From the NCBI GenBank assembly GCA_000421085.1, contig ATWE01000003.1, positions 310,001 to 374,000 on the forward strand: a DNA stretch of 64,000 bases, given 5' to 3'. Made by a program: the position numbers and the translations under genes. This document shows positions 48,329-57,587 of this stretch, one piece after another. The notes below the pieces were generated by a model. The model ran no database searches. It was not told the DNA's origin and was given only the letters and a program-made list of their open reading frames with translations. Origin of the DNA: Ensifer sp. USDA 6670. Its GTDB lineage: Bacteria; Pseudomonadota; Alphaproteobacteria; Rhizobiales; Rhizobiaceae. Each line of letters opens with the position of its first letter. The first letter of the stretch is position 1.

Positions 48329-49801
48329 ATGTCTTCTAACGTGAGGCAGTCGCCGGCGAAGCGAAGGCTGGTTATGGCATCCGGTCTGGACCGGGAAAAT
48401 TTCGAAGGGAGCGACATCGAGCATCTGGTCCATTTTCTCGCCCCGGATGCAGCTTCGCTATTTCCCCTCAAGAACGCCTTTCCTCTGATTGCGCTTGCCT
48501 TCTCGGATGAGGGTGAAGCCGACCTGCGGGAGGGGCTCGCGTCGATCAATGCTCTTGGCACCATTCCCGAGATACCGCTTCAACGGATCGACGCGGGCGG
48601 AAAGGCGGAGAGCCTTGCGCTCGTGCAGTCGCTGGTGGAAGGTGGAGTGGGCCGGCTCTCCCGCTTCACGTCGTCGGTAACCGCCGAACTCGCCATTCTC
48701 CGGCGTGAGCGGGAAACGCTGCTCGAAAATTACCGTGCGCTGGAGGACGCGTTTCAGGCCCGCAACTGGGAACCGGTCGCGGAGATATTCGCCCACGATC
48801 CTTATGCCGACCCGAAGGACGAGGGAATCGGGCAGCTCCTTGCAACAGGCTGTGTCGAGCAGCTTCTGCCGGTTTCCAGTCTTGGCGTGGCGGGGATCGC
48901 GCTGCACCTTCATTCCGTGCCCAGGGACGGCGGCGAGTTGGTCGTCATGCTGGGCTATGTCGAGAATGGCGAGGGCGTGGCCGAATGGACCGTGCCCTAT
49001 GCGCAGCTCGCGGCAAACTGGAACTTCCTCGCCCTGCCGCGCGCTTGCGGCGGCGCAGCGAGAACGCTGCGGCTCAGAATCTCAACGACCGGCACGGAGA
49101 CTGTAGGGCTTTCGCTCGGCTATCCGATCGCAAGCGAGCGCTACACGGCCCGATCGGAAACGGCGCATCCCGATCTCGATCTCCGACCCCTGGCGTTCCG
49201 CGTCTTTACGGGACTGCCCGGCGTCAAACCGACGCGCATGCCGAACATGATCGCTCCGACCGCCTTGCTCGAAGGCCATTTCATCGAGGACTATCGTCTG
49301 GCGGTCGAGTTGCTCAGTCAGATCGTCGACGTTTCGGTCACGCCGGTCGTTCCCGAATTCCAGACCGTCCGCTTCCTCGAGCACGAGAACGCGGTCGTTT
49401 GCCACCCGCTGCCGAGTGGCATCTCCGCCGGCACAATCGGCCGCGCCGTGGAACCCGGCACCATCTCCTTCTCCGCAAGCGCGATCATCGATCACCCCAA
49501 GGGCGCACCCGCGGCCGTGAGCTTTCTGCTCGCTCCGGCGAACTCCAATGCGCGCTCGGAAGTGGCGGAGCTCGCGCGCAAGGGGGCTGCCAAGCCCTCG
49601 GCCTTCTTCAGCGGCTGGCGCGAGGTCACTGCCGAGCAGGCGGTCAACGTGAACTTTCAACTGGATAAGCCCGTGCGTGAGCCGATGGACCTCATGATTC
49701 TCAGCCGCGCGGTGACCGATACGGTCGATTTCTCCTGGCTCAAGGTCTCCGGCTTCCGATTGGTAAAGCAGTCCGCAGGGGCGCCCAATGTCCGGAAATA
49801 G
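48329..49801 (+). CDS. wgaA: WgaA (ExpA1), galactoglucan protein of unknown function
   Basis: A 490-residue soluble protein from the ATG at 48329 (a GTG at 48317 is in frame). No catalytic motif is recognised. The N-terminal third is helical; the middle has a beta-sandwich look (GIALHLHSVPRDGGELVVMLGYVENGEGVAEW), and the C-terminal half has further beta-rich repeats (GAPAAVSFLLAPANSNARSEV, FSGWREVTAEQAVNVNFQL), suggesting carbohydrate-binding or structural domains. First gene of the wga operon; the stop overlaps the wgaB start by 14 bases, so the two are coupled. No signal peptide, so it is presumably cytoplasmic. Confidence 0.8.
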   Translation: MSSNVRQSPAKRRLVMASGLDRENFEGSDIEHLVHFLAPDAASLFPLKNAFPLIALAFSDEGEADLREGLASINALGTIPEIPLQRIDAGGKAESLALVQSLVEGGVGRLSRFTSSVTAELAILRRERETLLENYRALEDAFQARNWEPVAEIFAHDPYADPKDEGIGQLLATGCVEQLLPVSSLGVAGIALHLHSVPRDGGELVVMLGYVENGEGVAEWTVPYAQLAANWNFLALPRACGGAARTLRLRISTTGTETVGLSLGYPIASERYTARSETAHPDLDLRPLAFRVFTGLPGVKPTRMPNMIAPTALLEGHFIEDYRLAVELLSQIVDVSVTPVVPEFQTVRFLEHENAVVCHPLPSGISAGTIGRAVEPGTISFSASAIIDHPKGAPAAVSFLLAPANSNARSEVAELARKGAAKPSAFFSGWREVTAEQAVNVNFQLDKPVREPMDLMILSRAVTDTVDFSWLKVSGFRLVKQSAGAPNVRK

Positions 49802-52469
49802 GGAAAACTCTGACCTGATCGTGGTGGCAATGCCGCTTTATGGCCATGCGGCCCTGGTCCTGGAGGCGATCGAGTCCGTGCTCGCTTCGAGGCTTGCCGG
49901 GTGCCGGGTGGCAGTGGTGGTGTCCGTCGATGGTGATCCGCGACAGGAGACATTCGATCAGTTGCTGCTCTATGCGGCGGCCCATCCTGCGGTTCATGTG
50001 CTTTTCGGAGCCAATGCCGGGCCGGGTGGAGCGCGCAATCGCGCGATAGACTACGTGCTCGCGAATCTGCCGGAGGCCGAGGCCGTCTATTTTCTCGATG
50101 CCGACAATCGCGTGCTGCCCGGAACCATCGAGACTCTCTACCGGCAACTGCGCGCAAGCGGCTGCGGCTGGATCTATACCAATATCGACACGTTCTCGGT
50201 GAGCTGGCGGGCCCATTACGGCAATCGCTACTCGCGGCTCCTGCACTGCATCACGGACAATATCTGCGACACCGGCTCGATGATCTCGATCGACGTGTTC
50301 CGGGCGGGCGTCCGCTTCGACGACGACAGGCAGAACGGTTTCGAGGATTGGGAATTCTGGCTGTCCTGCATCGAGCACGGCTTCGTGGGGGCGCCGTGCC
50401 ACGACACGACCTTCGAATACCGCCTGAGGGCGGAAAGTCGCTTCAAGGAGGCGAACCGGGATCGCGCCGCCTCGGTGAGCTTCCTCAGAAAGCGCCACAG
50501 GGCACTGTTCCAGCGGCCCATGCTGGTCGACTTCGAGCACGAGGAATGCCCGCGCTATCTTTTCGCACGGACGGAAGATGCCGCCATTTCCTTCTTTACG
50601 GATCCGACCAAGACCCCCAAGCGGCTTCGCCTCGACGATATCATTCCAGCCTTCTGGGCGAGCATCGGCGAGCCGGACAACGTTCACTTCCCGCCCTTCC
50701 TGATCGCCGGAAGCGGCGCCACGCTGGACCTGCTGCTGCGCTCCCGGATGCTGCCGAACGTGCTCTCCCACCTGGAGCGCCTGAGCGAGAAGGCGAATGT
50801 GGTCTTCGTTCAGCTTGGCAACGATGCGGCGCAGCGCAAGATCGAGCCCGTCTTCCTGGAGGCCGGCGCCCAGCACAACGCGCCCGCCGACCTCATCTTT
50901 TTGTCCACTTCGCTCGTGCGCGACGTCATTCATAACAAGGCGTTGGACTGGTTTGCCTCCATCGGCAACCAGCAGGTATGGCCGACATCGGCAATTCTGA
51001 AAGTCCGCTTCCCTTTCCCGAGAAGCCTGCCGCGCCGTTCGCTCATCACGCCCCAGCAGGTGATGATCAACTGCGTCAATGCCATCGCGACCAGCCCGCT
51101 GCGGCGGACCGCCGGCAAACGCTGGACCTGGCGTCCGGCACGGCTCGTTCCCTATTCCGACCTCCACAAGGCGCTTCGCCACGAGATCGGTGGCTCGCCC
51201 GTGTTGCCGCTCGGTCATAGCGAGGGAGGCAGGAAGACAGCAGCCCTGCTTGTTCCGAATGCATCCTTCGGCGGCGCCGAGAAGGTCGTATATGCGGCCT
51301 CGCGCGAGCTGAAGGCGGCCGGCTACGAGACCCATCTCTTCGTGCTCGGCACATCCAGGATGGATGTGATCGACGAGTTCGATCAGAGCTTCGACTATAT
51401 TCACTTCTGGGACCAGGGCATTCCCGCCTGGGGCGGCTCCGGCTCGTTCCTGGGGCAGGACTTCATCGCCGAGGGCCACGACGTCGACTGGGCCGCGCTC
51501 AAGGGTCAGCTTTCCGGCTTCGACCTCGTGATCAACAATCACGTCATGGCGGTGCATCCGCTTATCGCGCGGTTGCGCTCGGAGGGAACGCGCACGGCCT
51601 GCTACCTTCACGTGGTCGACAATACCGCCTTCAAAAGGCCCGCCGGCCAGCCCTTCGCGGCGATAGCCCACGAGCATTGCTACGATGCCTTCCTGACCTG
51701 CTCGGAGCAGCTCAAGACTTATCTGCACAGCTTCGGCGTTCCCTATGAAAAGATCTTCGCCGTCCCCAACGGCGCGAGCTTCTCCGTGCCGCCCAAGGTG
51801 CTCGCCGAGGTGCTGTCGGTCAGACGCATCGAACGCAAGGACGATCGGCTTCGGGTCCTCTATATGGGTCGGCTCGATCAGCAGAAGGGGATCGACCGTC
51901 TTGCTGCGGCGTTCTCCGAATTGCGGGCTTCGCGCGTGCCCTTCGATGCCCGGGCGATCGGCGGGGAGATCCTCGCGGATGCCACCTTGTCGTGGACGGA
52001 TCGCCTGAAGGACCTCGGCGTCGAGGTGCGCCCGCCGGTCTTCGCAAGCAAGGACCTGATCAAGGCACTCGGTTGGGCGGATGTCCTTCTGATGCCGTCG
52101 CGCTGGGAGGGCGCTCCCCTGATGATCGCCGAGGCGCAGCAGCTCGGCTGCGTCCCGATCGCGACGGCAGTCGGTGCCGTCGACGAGCTCATAACCGACG
52201 GCGAGGACGGCATCCTCATCGAGGCCGCCGCCGATCCGCAGGTGGTCCGGGACATGGCAAGGGCCATCGAGGAGGTGGCCCACAACCGTCAGATGCTCGC
52301 GCCCCTCATGGAGGGGTGCCTGAGAACGGCGGCACGCCGCTCATGGACGTCCTCCTTTTCCGAGTTCCTCGGCTGGTGCGACCGTTCCGTGAAGAATTCA
52401 TCGCTTTCGCGCGCTACGGTTATCCGTGGGCGCGAAGCATCCAATCCCGGAGTTGCGGCCGTGGGCTGA
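49788..52469 (+). CDS. wgaB: WgaB (ExpA23), two-domain glycosyltransferase (GT2 + GT4)
   Basis: An 893-residue protein joining two enzymes. Residues ~10-260 form a GT2 domain: LIVVAMPLYGHAALVLEAIESV, GGARNRAIDYVL, the metal site YFLDADNRVLPG and the acceptor base GFEDWEFWLSC. Residues ~480-880 form a GT4 domain: PNASFGGAEKVVYAASREL, FAVPNGASF, LRVLYMGRLDQQKGIDRL, PSRWEGAPLMIAEAQQLGCVPIATAVG. It was first described in S. meliloti as expA2 and expA3, later one gene expA23. Two linkages made by one chain fit a polymer with a two-sugar repeat (inference). Confidence 0.92.
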   Translation: MSGNRENSDLIVVAMPLYGHAALVLEAIESVLASRLAGCRVAVVVSVDGDPRQETFDQLLLYAAAHPAVHVLFGANAGPGGARNRAIDYVLANLPEAEAVYFLDADNRVLPGTIETLYRQLRASGCGWIYTNIDTFSVSWRAHYGNRYSRLLHCITDNICDTGSMISIDVFRAGVRFDDDRQNGFEDWEFWLSCIEHGFVGAPCHDTTFEYRLRAESRFKEANRDRAASVSFLRKRHRALFQRPMLVDFEHEECPRYLFARTEDAAISFFTDPTKTPKRLRLDDIIPAFWASIGEPDNVHFPPFLIAGSGATLDLLLRSRMLPNVLSHLERLSEKANVVFVQLGNDAAQRKIEPVFLEAGAQHNAPADLIFLSTSLVRDVIHNKALDWFASIGNQQVWPTSAILKVRFPFPRSLPRRSLITPQQVMINCVNAIATSPLRRTAGKRWTWRPARLVPYSDLHKALRHEIGGSPVLPLGHSEGGRKTAALLVPNASFGGAEKVVYAASRELKAAGYETHLFVLGTSRMDVIDEFDQSFDYIHFWDQGIPAWGGSGSFLGQDFIAEGHDVDWAALKGQLSGFDLVINNHVMAVHPLIARLRSEGTRTACYLHVVDNTAFKRPAGQPFAAIAHEHCYDAFLTCSEQLKTYLHSFGVPYEKIFAVPNGASFSVPPKVLAEVLSVRRIERKDDRLRVLYMGRLDQQKGIDRLAAAFSELRASRVPFDARAIGGEILADATLSWTDRLKDLGVEVRPPVFASKDLIKALGWADVLLMPSRWEGAPLMIAEAQQLGCVPIATAVGAVDELITDGEDGILIEAAADPQVVRDMARAIEEVAHNRQMLAPLMEGCLRTAARRSWTSSFSEFLGWCDRSVKNSSLSRATVIRGREASNPGVAAVG

Positions 52470-52503
52470 GGCCCCGCCGGTTTCAAGAAGAAGGGTCGAT
52501 TGC

Positions 52504-53682
52504 ATGCGTCCACGGATCCTCGTGACGGGAATTCCTGGTCATTACACGCGCCTCGCCACCGGCGCCCAGGGATTGTCCGTCTCCTATTCGGAGCGACAGA
52601 AACAGCCCGAGACGAAGGAGGAGTTTCTCCAGGAGCTTCGCAATATCAGCAATACGGGAAATTACCTGATCGGCGAGGGCGCGCTGCGCGCGATTGCCCC
52701 GCATGCGAAGCAGGTCCCGTTCTGGCACCTTTATAATTGCAGCCAGAACGGCGTCGGGCTCGACGAGTTCAACGCCAATTTCGACATCTGCGTCTTCACC
52801 TGCGCAAACCTTCTGCGCAAGGGCCTGTCTGCGGATGCCGAAGCGGAAGTGCTGGGAAAGCTCAAGATGCCGATCGTCATGCTCGGCATCGGCCTGCAGA
52901 ACCGCCGAGACCTTGAAAACAGCCTGCCGGAGGGTACGAAGCGGCTTCTGGACGTTCTCAAAGAGCGTGAGCACTATTTCCTGACGCGTGGGTTCGAGAC
53001 CGCCGGCTTCCTGAAGGACCAGGGCTTCTCCTATGTGCAGCCGACGGGCTGCCCTTCCATCTATCTGATGCCGCACAACATGCGCGCCTCGCTGAAGAAG
53101 CTGCCCAATGTACCGGTCGGCAAGGCGCGGACCATCTTCTCCGGCTATCTGGGCGCCAACCACGATTGCATCGTCGACGCCGCGGCGCTGGCGCCCGAGG
53201 GTACGCGTCCCCAATACGTCATCCAGGACGAGTTCCTCCATTTCGACATGAACGTCGAAGCGAACAGCGACGGCCGCGTCTACGACTCCGCCTCCGGCAC
53301 GATGCTCGGCGAACTGAGCTATCCGGGCACCGAGAGATTGAAAACGCCCTTCGACGTGCGAACCTTCTTCGATACGAACCAATGGCGCGCCTGGGCGTCT
53401 TCGATGGATTTCAATTTCGGCCGGCGTTTCCACGGCTCGATCATCGCGATGCAGGCGGCAGTGCCGAGCCTGATGGTGGCGGTGGACGACCGGATGCGTG
53501 AAATGCTCGGTTACACGGGCCTGCCGGCGATCGACGCAGTCGAGGTCGACAAGGCGGAGAACCGGGCCGAATTCGTCGCCGACCACCTGGCCGGGCTCAA
53601 TGCGTCCGAACTGGTCGACAGGTATTCCGATCGCGAGCGCACGTTCCGCTCGGCTCTCCGGGAGATCGGGATCGGGCAATAA
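52504..53682 (+). CDS. wgaD: WgaD (ExpA4), polysaccharide pyruvyltransferase family
   Basis: A 392-residue protein from the ATG at 52504 (MRPRILVTGIPGHYTRL). It has the pyruvyltransferase-family signatures NTGNYLIGEGALRAIAPH near the N-terminus, MLGIGLQNRRDL in the middle and FGRRFHGSIIAMQAAVPSLMVAVDDR in the C-terminal domain (the RxHG motif of the family). These enzymes put a pyruvate ketal from phosphoenolpyruvate onto a sugar; galactoglucan carries pyruvate on galactose. The next gene is a close paralogue. Confidence 0.86.
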   Translation: MRPRILVTGIPGHYTRLATGAQGLSVSYSERQKQPETKEEFLQELRNISNTGNYLIGEGALRAIAPHAKQVPFWHLYNCSQNGVGLDEFNANFDICVFTCANLLRKGLSADAEAEVLGKLKMPIVMLGIGLQNRRDLENSLPEGTKRLLDVLKEREHYFLTRGFETAGFLKDQGFSYVQPTGCPSIYLMPHNMRASLKKLPNVPVGKARTIFSGYLGANHDCIVDAAALAPEGTRPQYVIQDEFLHFDMNVEANSDGRVYDSASGTMLGELSYPGTERLKTPFDVRTFFDTNQWRAWASSMDFNFGRRFHGSIIAMQAAVPSLMVAVDDRMREMLGYTGLPAIDAVEVDKAENRAEFVADHLAGLNASELVDRYSDRERTFRSALREIGIGQ

Positions 53683-53724
53683 AACTACGCGAGTGTCTGC
53701 GGGCTCTAATCTCAGGTGTAATCG

Positions 53725-54897
53725 ATGCGTATCTTGCTAACGGGAATCCCGTCCTATCTGCAGCGAACCGTCGCGGGCGTGTCCGGCGCGGAGGTTCGGC
53801 ACAGGCCCTATTTCGACGAGGTCAGAACCAAGAAGGAGCTGATCGATCAGGTCAGGAAGATCGCCAATACCGGCAACTATCTGATCGGCGAGGGCGCGGC
53901 CCATGCCCTGCGCGGGCATGACGTCACCTATTTGCCCTTCTGGCATCTCGTCAACAGCCGGAACTCCGACGAGGCTTATGAAAGCCTCAACGAGGAATTC
54001 GACATCTGCGTCTTCGCTTCGGCCAACCTCCTGCGACCGGGCTACTCGGCGGATCTCGAAGCGGAAGTATTCGAGAAACTGAAGATGCCGGTGGTGATCA
54101 TGGGGATCGGTATCCAGCGGAGGGAAGGGCTCAAGGAAAACCTGCCTGCCGGAACGCTCAAGTTCCTGGAGGTGCTGAGAAACAAAGAGAGCTTCTTCCT
54201 CACGCGCGGTTATTTCACGGCCGAGTTCCTGAGAGAACAGGGCATGAAGTTCGTCAAGCCGACGGGCTGCCCCTCGCTCTTCTTCGCGCCGGCCGAGATG
54301 AAGCGTTCGCTCGCCGCGCTCGCCAATCCGGAGCTCGCTTCCTCCCAGAAGATCGCCTTCGGAGGCTATCTCGGAAGCGTGGCCGACACGATCGTCGACG
54401 CCCACGCGCTGCTGAAACCGGAGAGCGTCGCGAGCTACGTCGTCCAGGACGAGGTGGTCGCCTATAATCTCTCCCTTCCCGTGGACGACGACTTGCCCGT
54501 CTACGACCGCGCAAGCGGGCGCATCACCGGCCAGACCGCCTACAAGCATTCGGAGAAATGGCAGCGCAAACACGAGCTTCTGGTGTTCTTCGACACCAAT
54601 CAATGGCGCAACTGGGTCTCCGCACGCGATCTCTGCTTCGGCCGCCGTTTTCACGGCTGCATCATCGGCATGCAGGCGGGCGTGCCGTCGCTCATGATCG
54701 CGGTCGACGATCGCATGCGGGAAATGCTAGAATTCATCGGTTTCCCCTACATGGAGGCGGCAGTCTGGAACCGGGAGCCGGACAGGAAGGCCTATCTTGC
54801 CAGCTTCCTTTCCAAGATCGATTCGCAGGCTGTCATCGACCGGTACTCGGCCTGTGAGACCAACTTCCGCAATGCTCTGGCGCATGTCGGGCTCTAG
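53725..54897 (+). CDS. wgaE: WgaE (ExpA5), polysaccharide pyruvyltransferase family
   Basis: A 390-residue protein plainly paralogous to WgaD along its whole length: MRILLTGIPSYLQRTV, IANTGNYLIGEGAAHALRGH, VVIMGIGIQRREGL, KPTGCPSLFF and FGRRFHGCIIGMQAGVPSLMIAVDDR are shared. Its Arg/His motif is intact, so both copies could be active. Two such enzymes for a polymer with one described pyruvate suggest either two acceptors, a heterodimer, or one that has changed role. The TAG stop is the beginning of a TAGAGC repeat that separates it from wgaF. Confidence 0.86.
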   Translation: MRILLTGIPSYLQRTVAGVSGAEVRHRPYFDEVRTKKELIDQVRKIANTGNYLIGEGAAHALRGHDVTYLPFWHLVNSRNSDEAYESLNEEFDICVFASANLLRPGYSADLEAEVFEKLKMPVVIMGIGIQRREGLKENLPAGTLKFLEVLRNKESFFLTRGYFTAEFLREQGMKFVKPTGCPSLFFAPAEMKRSLAALANPELASSQKIAFGGYLGSVADTIVDAHALLKPESVASYVVQDEVVAYNLSLPVDDDLPVYDRASGRITGQTAYKHSEKWQRKHELLVFFDTNQWRNWVSARDLCFGRRFHGCIIGMQAGVPSLMIAVDDRMREMLEFIGFPYMEAAVWNREPDRKAYLASFLSKIDSQAVIDRYSACETNFRNALAHVGL

Positions 54898-54930
54898 AGC
54901 AATTCCGGGGAAAGTGCGAAGCGGTTTGCT
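54895..54930 (+). repeat. TAGAGC-type mosaic repeat, copy 2
   Basis: TAGAGCAATTCC followed by GTGCGAAGCGGTTT runs from the wgaE stop codon. It carries the same core as the copies at 30292 and 62301. Its presence inside the wga operon shows that such an element is tolerated in a transcribed gap. Confidence 0.7.
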
Positions 54931-56116
54931 GCCTGAAACTTCGGCGAAACGAAGGGATGGAGCATCTCCACGAGCCGGAGAAAGGCGGGAGTGCTCCAGA
55001 CGCCGGAGGTGTCGAGCAGGAGCATTGCTCCTTGGCGCTTTGCTGACGCTTCCGGCACCCGCGCAGGCCGATGAAGCCTCGGCGGCTCGCATTGGCGTCA
55101 ATCGGATGAATCTCGCCTGGCTGCCCCGGGGCGACCAGGAGAGGATCCTGACGGACATAGCCGCCAGCGGCGCGACGGATGTACGCCTTTCGCTTTCGCG
55201 TCCGGTGGACAGGAGCATAGAGGCGCTGGCAATCGCCCACCGGTTGGGTCTGCGCATCCTTCTCGAGATTCAGCTGGGAAACAAGACTTACTATCCCCAG
55301 AGCGTAAGACCGAGAACGGGCCATGGCCGCATCTGGGATGTCTACCGACTGTCGGATTTGGATCTCGCCCGATATCGCAAGGACTTGCAGCAAGCGCTTG
55401 AGCGCATCGATGCCCTCGGCGTTCGTCTTGTGGCGGTCGAGCCGGGAAATGAAATCAACTATGCCGGTTACAACGGCGATCTTGCCGTCTATCGAAAGCC
55501 GGGCGCCCGGACGCCGCGCAGCGTCGCAGAGCTACGGGAGCGGGCAAGGTTTGAACGCGGCCTCGACAACTACGTCAAGGCGCTGGAGATCAGCCGATCG
55601 GAGCTGCGCAAGACCGAGCACAGCCGCAACGCAGCCGTCATTTCCGCCGGTCTGTCGGATATGAGCGCAGCAGAAGCCGACAGGCGCGGGATGGAACGGC
55701 TCGATCCCGGCGAATTCGTCGCGCTCCTTCGCCAACGCGGCATCGACAGTCTGGTCGATGCCTATGGCATCCACATCTACCCCGGAAGGAAAGCCGCGCC
55801 CGCCATTGCAGCGCGGGTCAGAAGCCTTCTCGATTTCTGCCGGCCCGCGACATCCGGCAAATCCTGCTGGGTCACGGAATGGGGGATCGCAAACAAGGCG
55901 CGCTCCTGCCCGGTCGACGATCGATCGCGAGGGGAGGCGATCCGCGTCATGCGCTCGACCTTCGGCGAACTGATCGAGGCAGGGCGGCTGACGGCCGCCT
56001 ATTACTACGATTGGGACACCGAGCCTTCCTATAGCCTCTGGCGCTGCGGCAAGCTCAGTCCCGTCGGCGCCGCGGCGATCGGAGCGGGCGACGGCTCAGG
56101 AGCGCAAGCACGATGA
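54914..56116 (+). CDS. wgaF: WgaF (ExpA6), predicted exported glycosidase
   Basis: About 400 residues. The start is unclear: no ATG lies between the wgaE stop and a hydrophobic stretch, so a GTG at 54914 (inside the repeat) or a TTG near 55023 must be used. The N-terminus ([24 protein letters not shown]) is a signal peptide. The rest looks like a clan-A (beta/alpha)8 glycoside hydrolase: [14 protein letters not shown], the acid/base Glu in [21 protein letters not shown] and the nucleophile Glu in CWVTEWGI. Such an enzyme in a biosynthesis operon may trim or release polymer in the periplasm, perhaps setting the chain length (inference). Confidence 0.8.
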   Translation: MRSGLLPETSAKRRDGASPRAGERRECSRRRRCRAGALLLGALLTLPAPAQADEASAARIGVNRMNLAWLPRGDQERILTDIAASGATDVRLSLSRPVDRSIEALAIAHRLGLRILLEIQLGNKTYYPQSVRPRTGHGRIWDVYRLSDLDLARYRKDLQQALERIDALGVRLVAVEPGNEINYAGYNGDLAVYRKPGARTPRSVAELRERARFERGLDNYVKALEISRSELRKTEHSRNAAVISAGLSDMSAAEADRRGMERLDPGEFVALLRQRGIDSLVDAYGIHIYPGRKAAPAIAARVRSLLDFCRPATSGKSCWVTEWGIANKARSCPVDDRSRGEAIRVMRSTFGELIEAGRLTAAYYYDWDTEPSYSLWRCGKLSPVGAAAIGAGDGSGAQAR

Positions 56117-56138
56117 TGGCCACGACCGGAGTGGACGC

Positions 56139-57020
56139 ATGAAGGGCATCATCCTTGCGGGCGGCCGGGGTACCAGGCTGTACCCGGTGACGATCTCGGT
56201 TTCGAAGCAACTGCTCCCCGTCCATGACAAGCCGATGATCTATTACCCACTCGGCATGCTGATGCTGGCCGGTATTCGCGAGATACTGGTGATCACCATG
56301 CCCAGGGACCGGCCGCTGTTCGAGGAGTTGCTTGGGGATGGCAGCCAGTTCGGGCTCGCGATCTCCTATGCCGAGCAGCCGGAGCCGAACGGACTCGCCG
56401 AGGCCTTCATCATCGGCCGGGACTTCATCGGCAACAGCTCCGTGGCGCTTATCCTTGGAGACAATATTTTTTACGGCGCCGGCCTGCCCGAGCTTTGCAG
56501 CGAGGCCGCGGCCCGGTCGGGCGGTGCCACGATCTTCGCCTATCGTGTGGATGATCCCGAGCGCTACGGCGTCGTCAGTTTCGATGGAGAGACCGGACGG
56601 GCCGAGACAATCGAGGAGAAACCGGAGCGGGCGAAATCGAGCTGGGCGGTGACCGGCCTTTATTTCTATGAAAACAGTGTGCTTGAGATCGCTTCTTCAA
56701 TCAAACCTTCAGCACGGGGCGAACTGGAAATCACCGATATCAACCGGGCCTATCTGGAGCGCGGCGACCTTCACGTCTGCCGCCTCGGGCGGGGCTATGC
56801 CTGGCTCGATACGGGCACGCACGACAGCCTCCACGATGCCGCTTCGTTCGTGCGCACCATCGAGCACCGGCAGGGCGTCAAGATCATGTGCCCGGAAGAG
56901 ATCGCCTTCGAGCTCGGCTACGTTTCGGCGGATCAGGTGCTCGAGCGTGCCGACCTGCTCGGTAAAAACGACTATGCGATCTATCTCCGGCGACGTGTCA
57001 GGGAGCTTTCGGATGCTTGA
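56139..57020 (+). CDS. wgaG: WgaG (ExpA7), glucose-1-phosphate thymidylyltransferase (RmlA)
   Basis: A 293-residue RmlA enzyme that makes dTDP-glucose. It begins [18 protein letters not shown], the nucleotide-binding loop, and continues [35 protein letters not shown] (metal Asp), and the C-terminal [21 protein letters not shown]. All positions of the family are present. First of four rml genes at the end of the wga operon; the ATG of wgaH lies eight bases inside its end. Confidence 0.95.
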   Translation: MKGIILAGGRGTRLYPVTISVSKQLLPVHDKPMIYYPLGMLMLAGIREILVITMPRDRPLFEELLGDGSQFGLAISYAEQPEPNGLAEAFIIGRDFIGNSSVALILGDNIFYGAGLPELCSEAAARSGGATIFAYRVDDPERYGVVSFDGETGRAETIEEKPERAKSSWAVTGLYFYENSVLEIASSIKPSARGELEITDINRAYLERGDLHVCRLGRGYAWLDTGTHDSLHDAASFVRTIEHRQGVKIMCPEEIAFELGYVSADQVLERADLLGKNDYAIYLRRRVRELSDA

Positions 57021-57576
57021 AGTAAGGCCCCTGGGCCTCGACGGGGTTCTGGAGATCGTCCCGCGCAAACTCGGCGACGAGCGAGGCTTCTTTTCGGAGA
57101 CCTACAATGCGCAGACCCTCGCCGCCCACGGCGTCGCGGCGACCTTCATACAGGACAACCATTCCTATTCCGCCGCTGCGGGCACGCTGCGCGGCCTGCA
57201 CTATCAGCTCCCGCCCAAGGCGCAGGCGAAGCTCGTTCGCGTTGTTCGAGGCAGGGTGTTCGATGTCGTGGTCGACATTCGCAAAGGTTCGCCGACCTTC
57301 GCAAAATGGGTCGGTCTCGAACTTTCGGCTGAAAAATGGAACCAGGTTCTGGTGCCTGTCGGCTTCGCCCACGGCCTCTTCACGCTCGAGCCGGAAACGG
57401 AAGTTCTCTACAAAGTGAGCGAGCATTACAGCGCTGAGCATGAGCGGTCGATCCGCTACGACGATCCTGAGATTGGCATAACCTGGCCTGTCTCTACCGA
57501 CCGTCTGCAACTGTCCGCGAAGGACAGGAACGCACCATTGCTCCACGAATCCATTCTTTTCGAGTTCACCGCATGA
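57013..57576 (+). CDS. wgaH: WgaH (ExpA8), dTDP-4-dehydrorhamnose 3,5-epimerase (RmlC)
   Basis: A 187-residue cupin epimerase. The start [15 protein letters not shown] at 57013 overlaps wgaG. RmlC motifs are complete: [32 protein letters not shown] (catalytic His) and [27 protein letters not shown] (Tyr/Asp site). Third-step enzyme of dTDP-rhamnose synthesis. The stop overlaps an upstream ATG of the next gene, but wgaI more likely starts 12 bases later behind GGGGAG. Confidence 0.95.
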   Translation: MLEVRPLGLDGVLEIVPRKLGDERGFFSETYNAQTLAAHGVAATFIQDNHSYSAAAGTLRGLHYQLPPKAQAKLVRVVRGRVFDVVVDIRKGSPTFAKWVGLELSAEKWNQVLVPVGFAHGLFTLEPETEVLYKVSEHYSAEHERSIRYDDPEIGITWPVSTDRLQLSAKDRNAPLLHESILFEFTA

Positions 57577-57587
57577 GGGGAGAAACC

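Noticed and set aside
49740-52283. 847-codon minus-strand frame opposite wgaB
   Set aside because: Very long, but wholly explained by codon bias on the other strand; no motif found.
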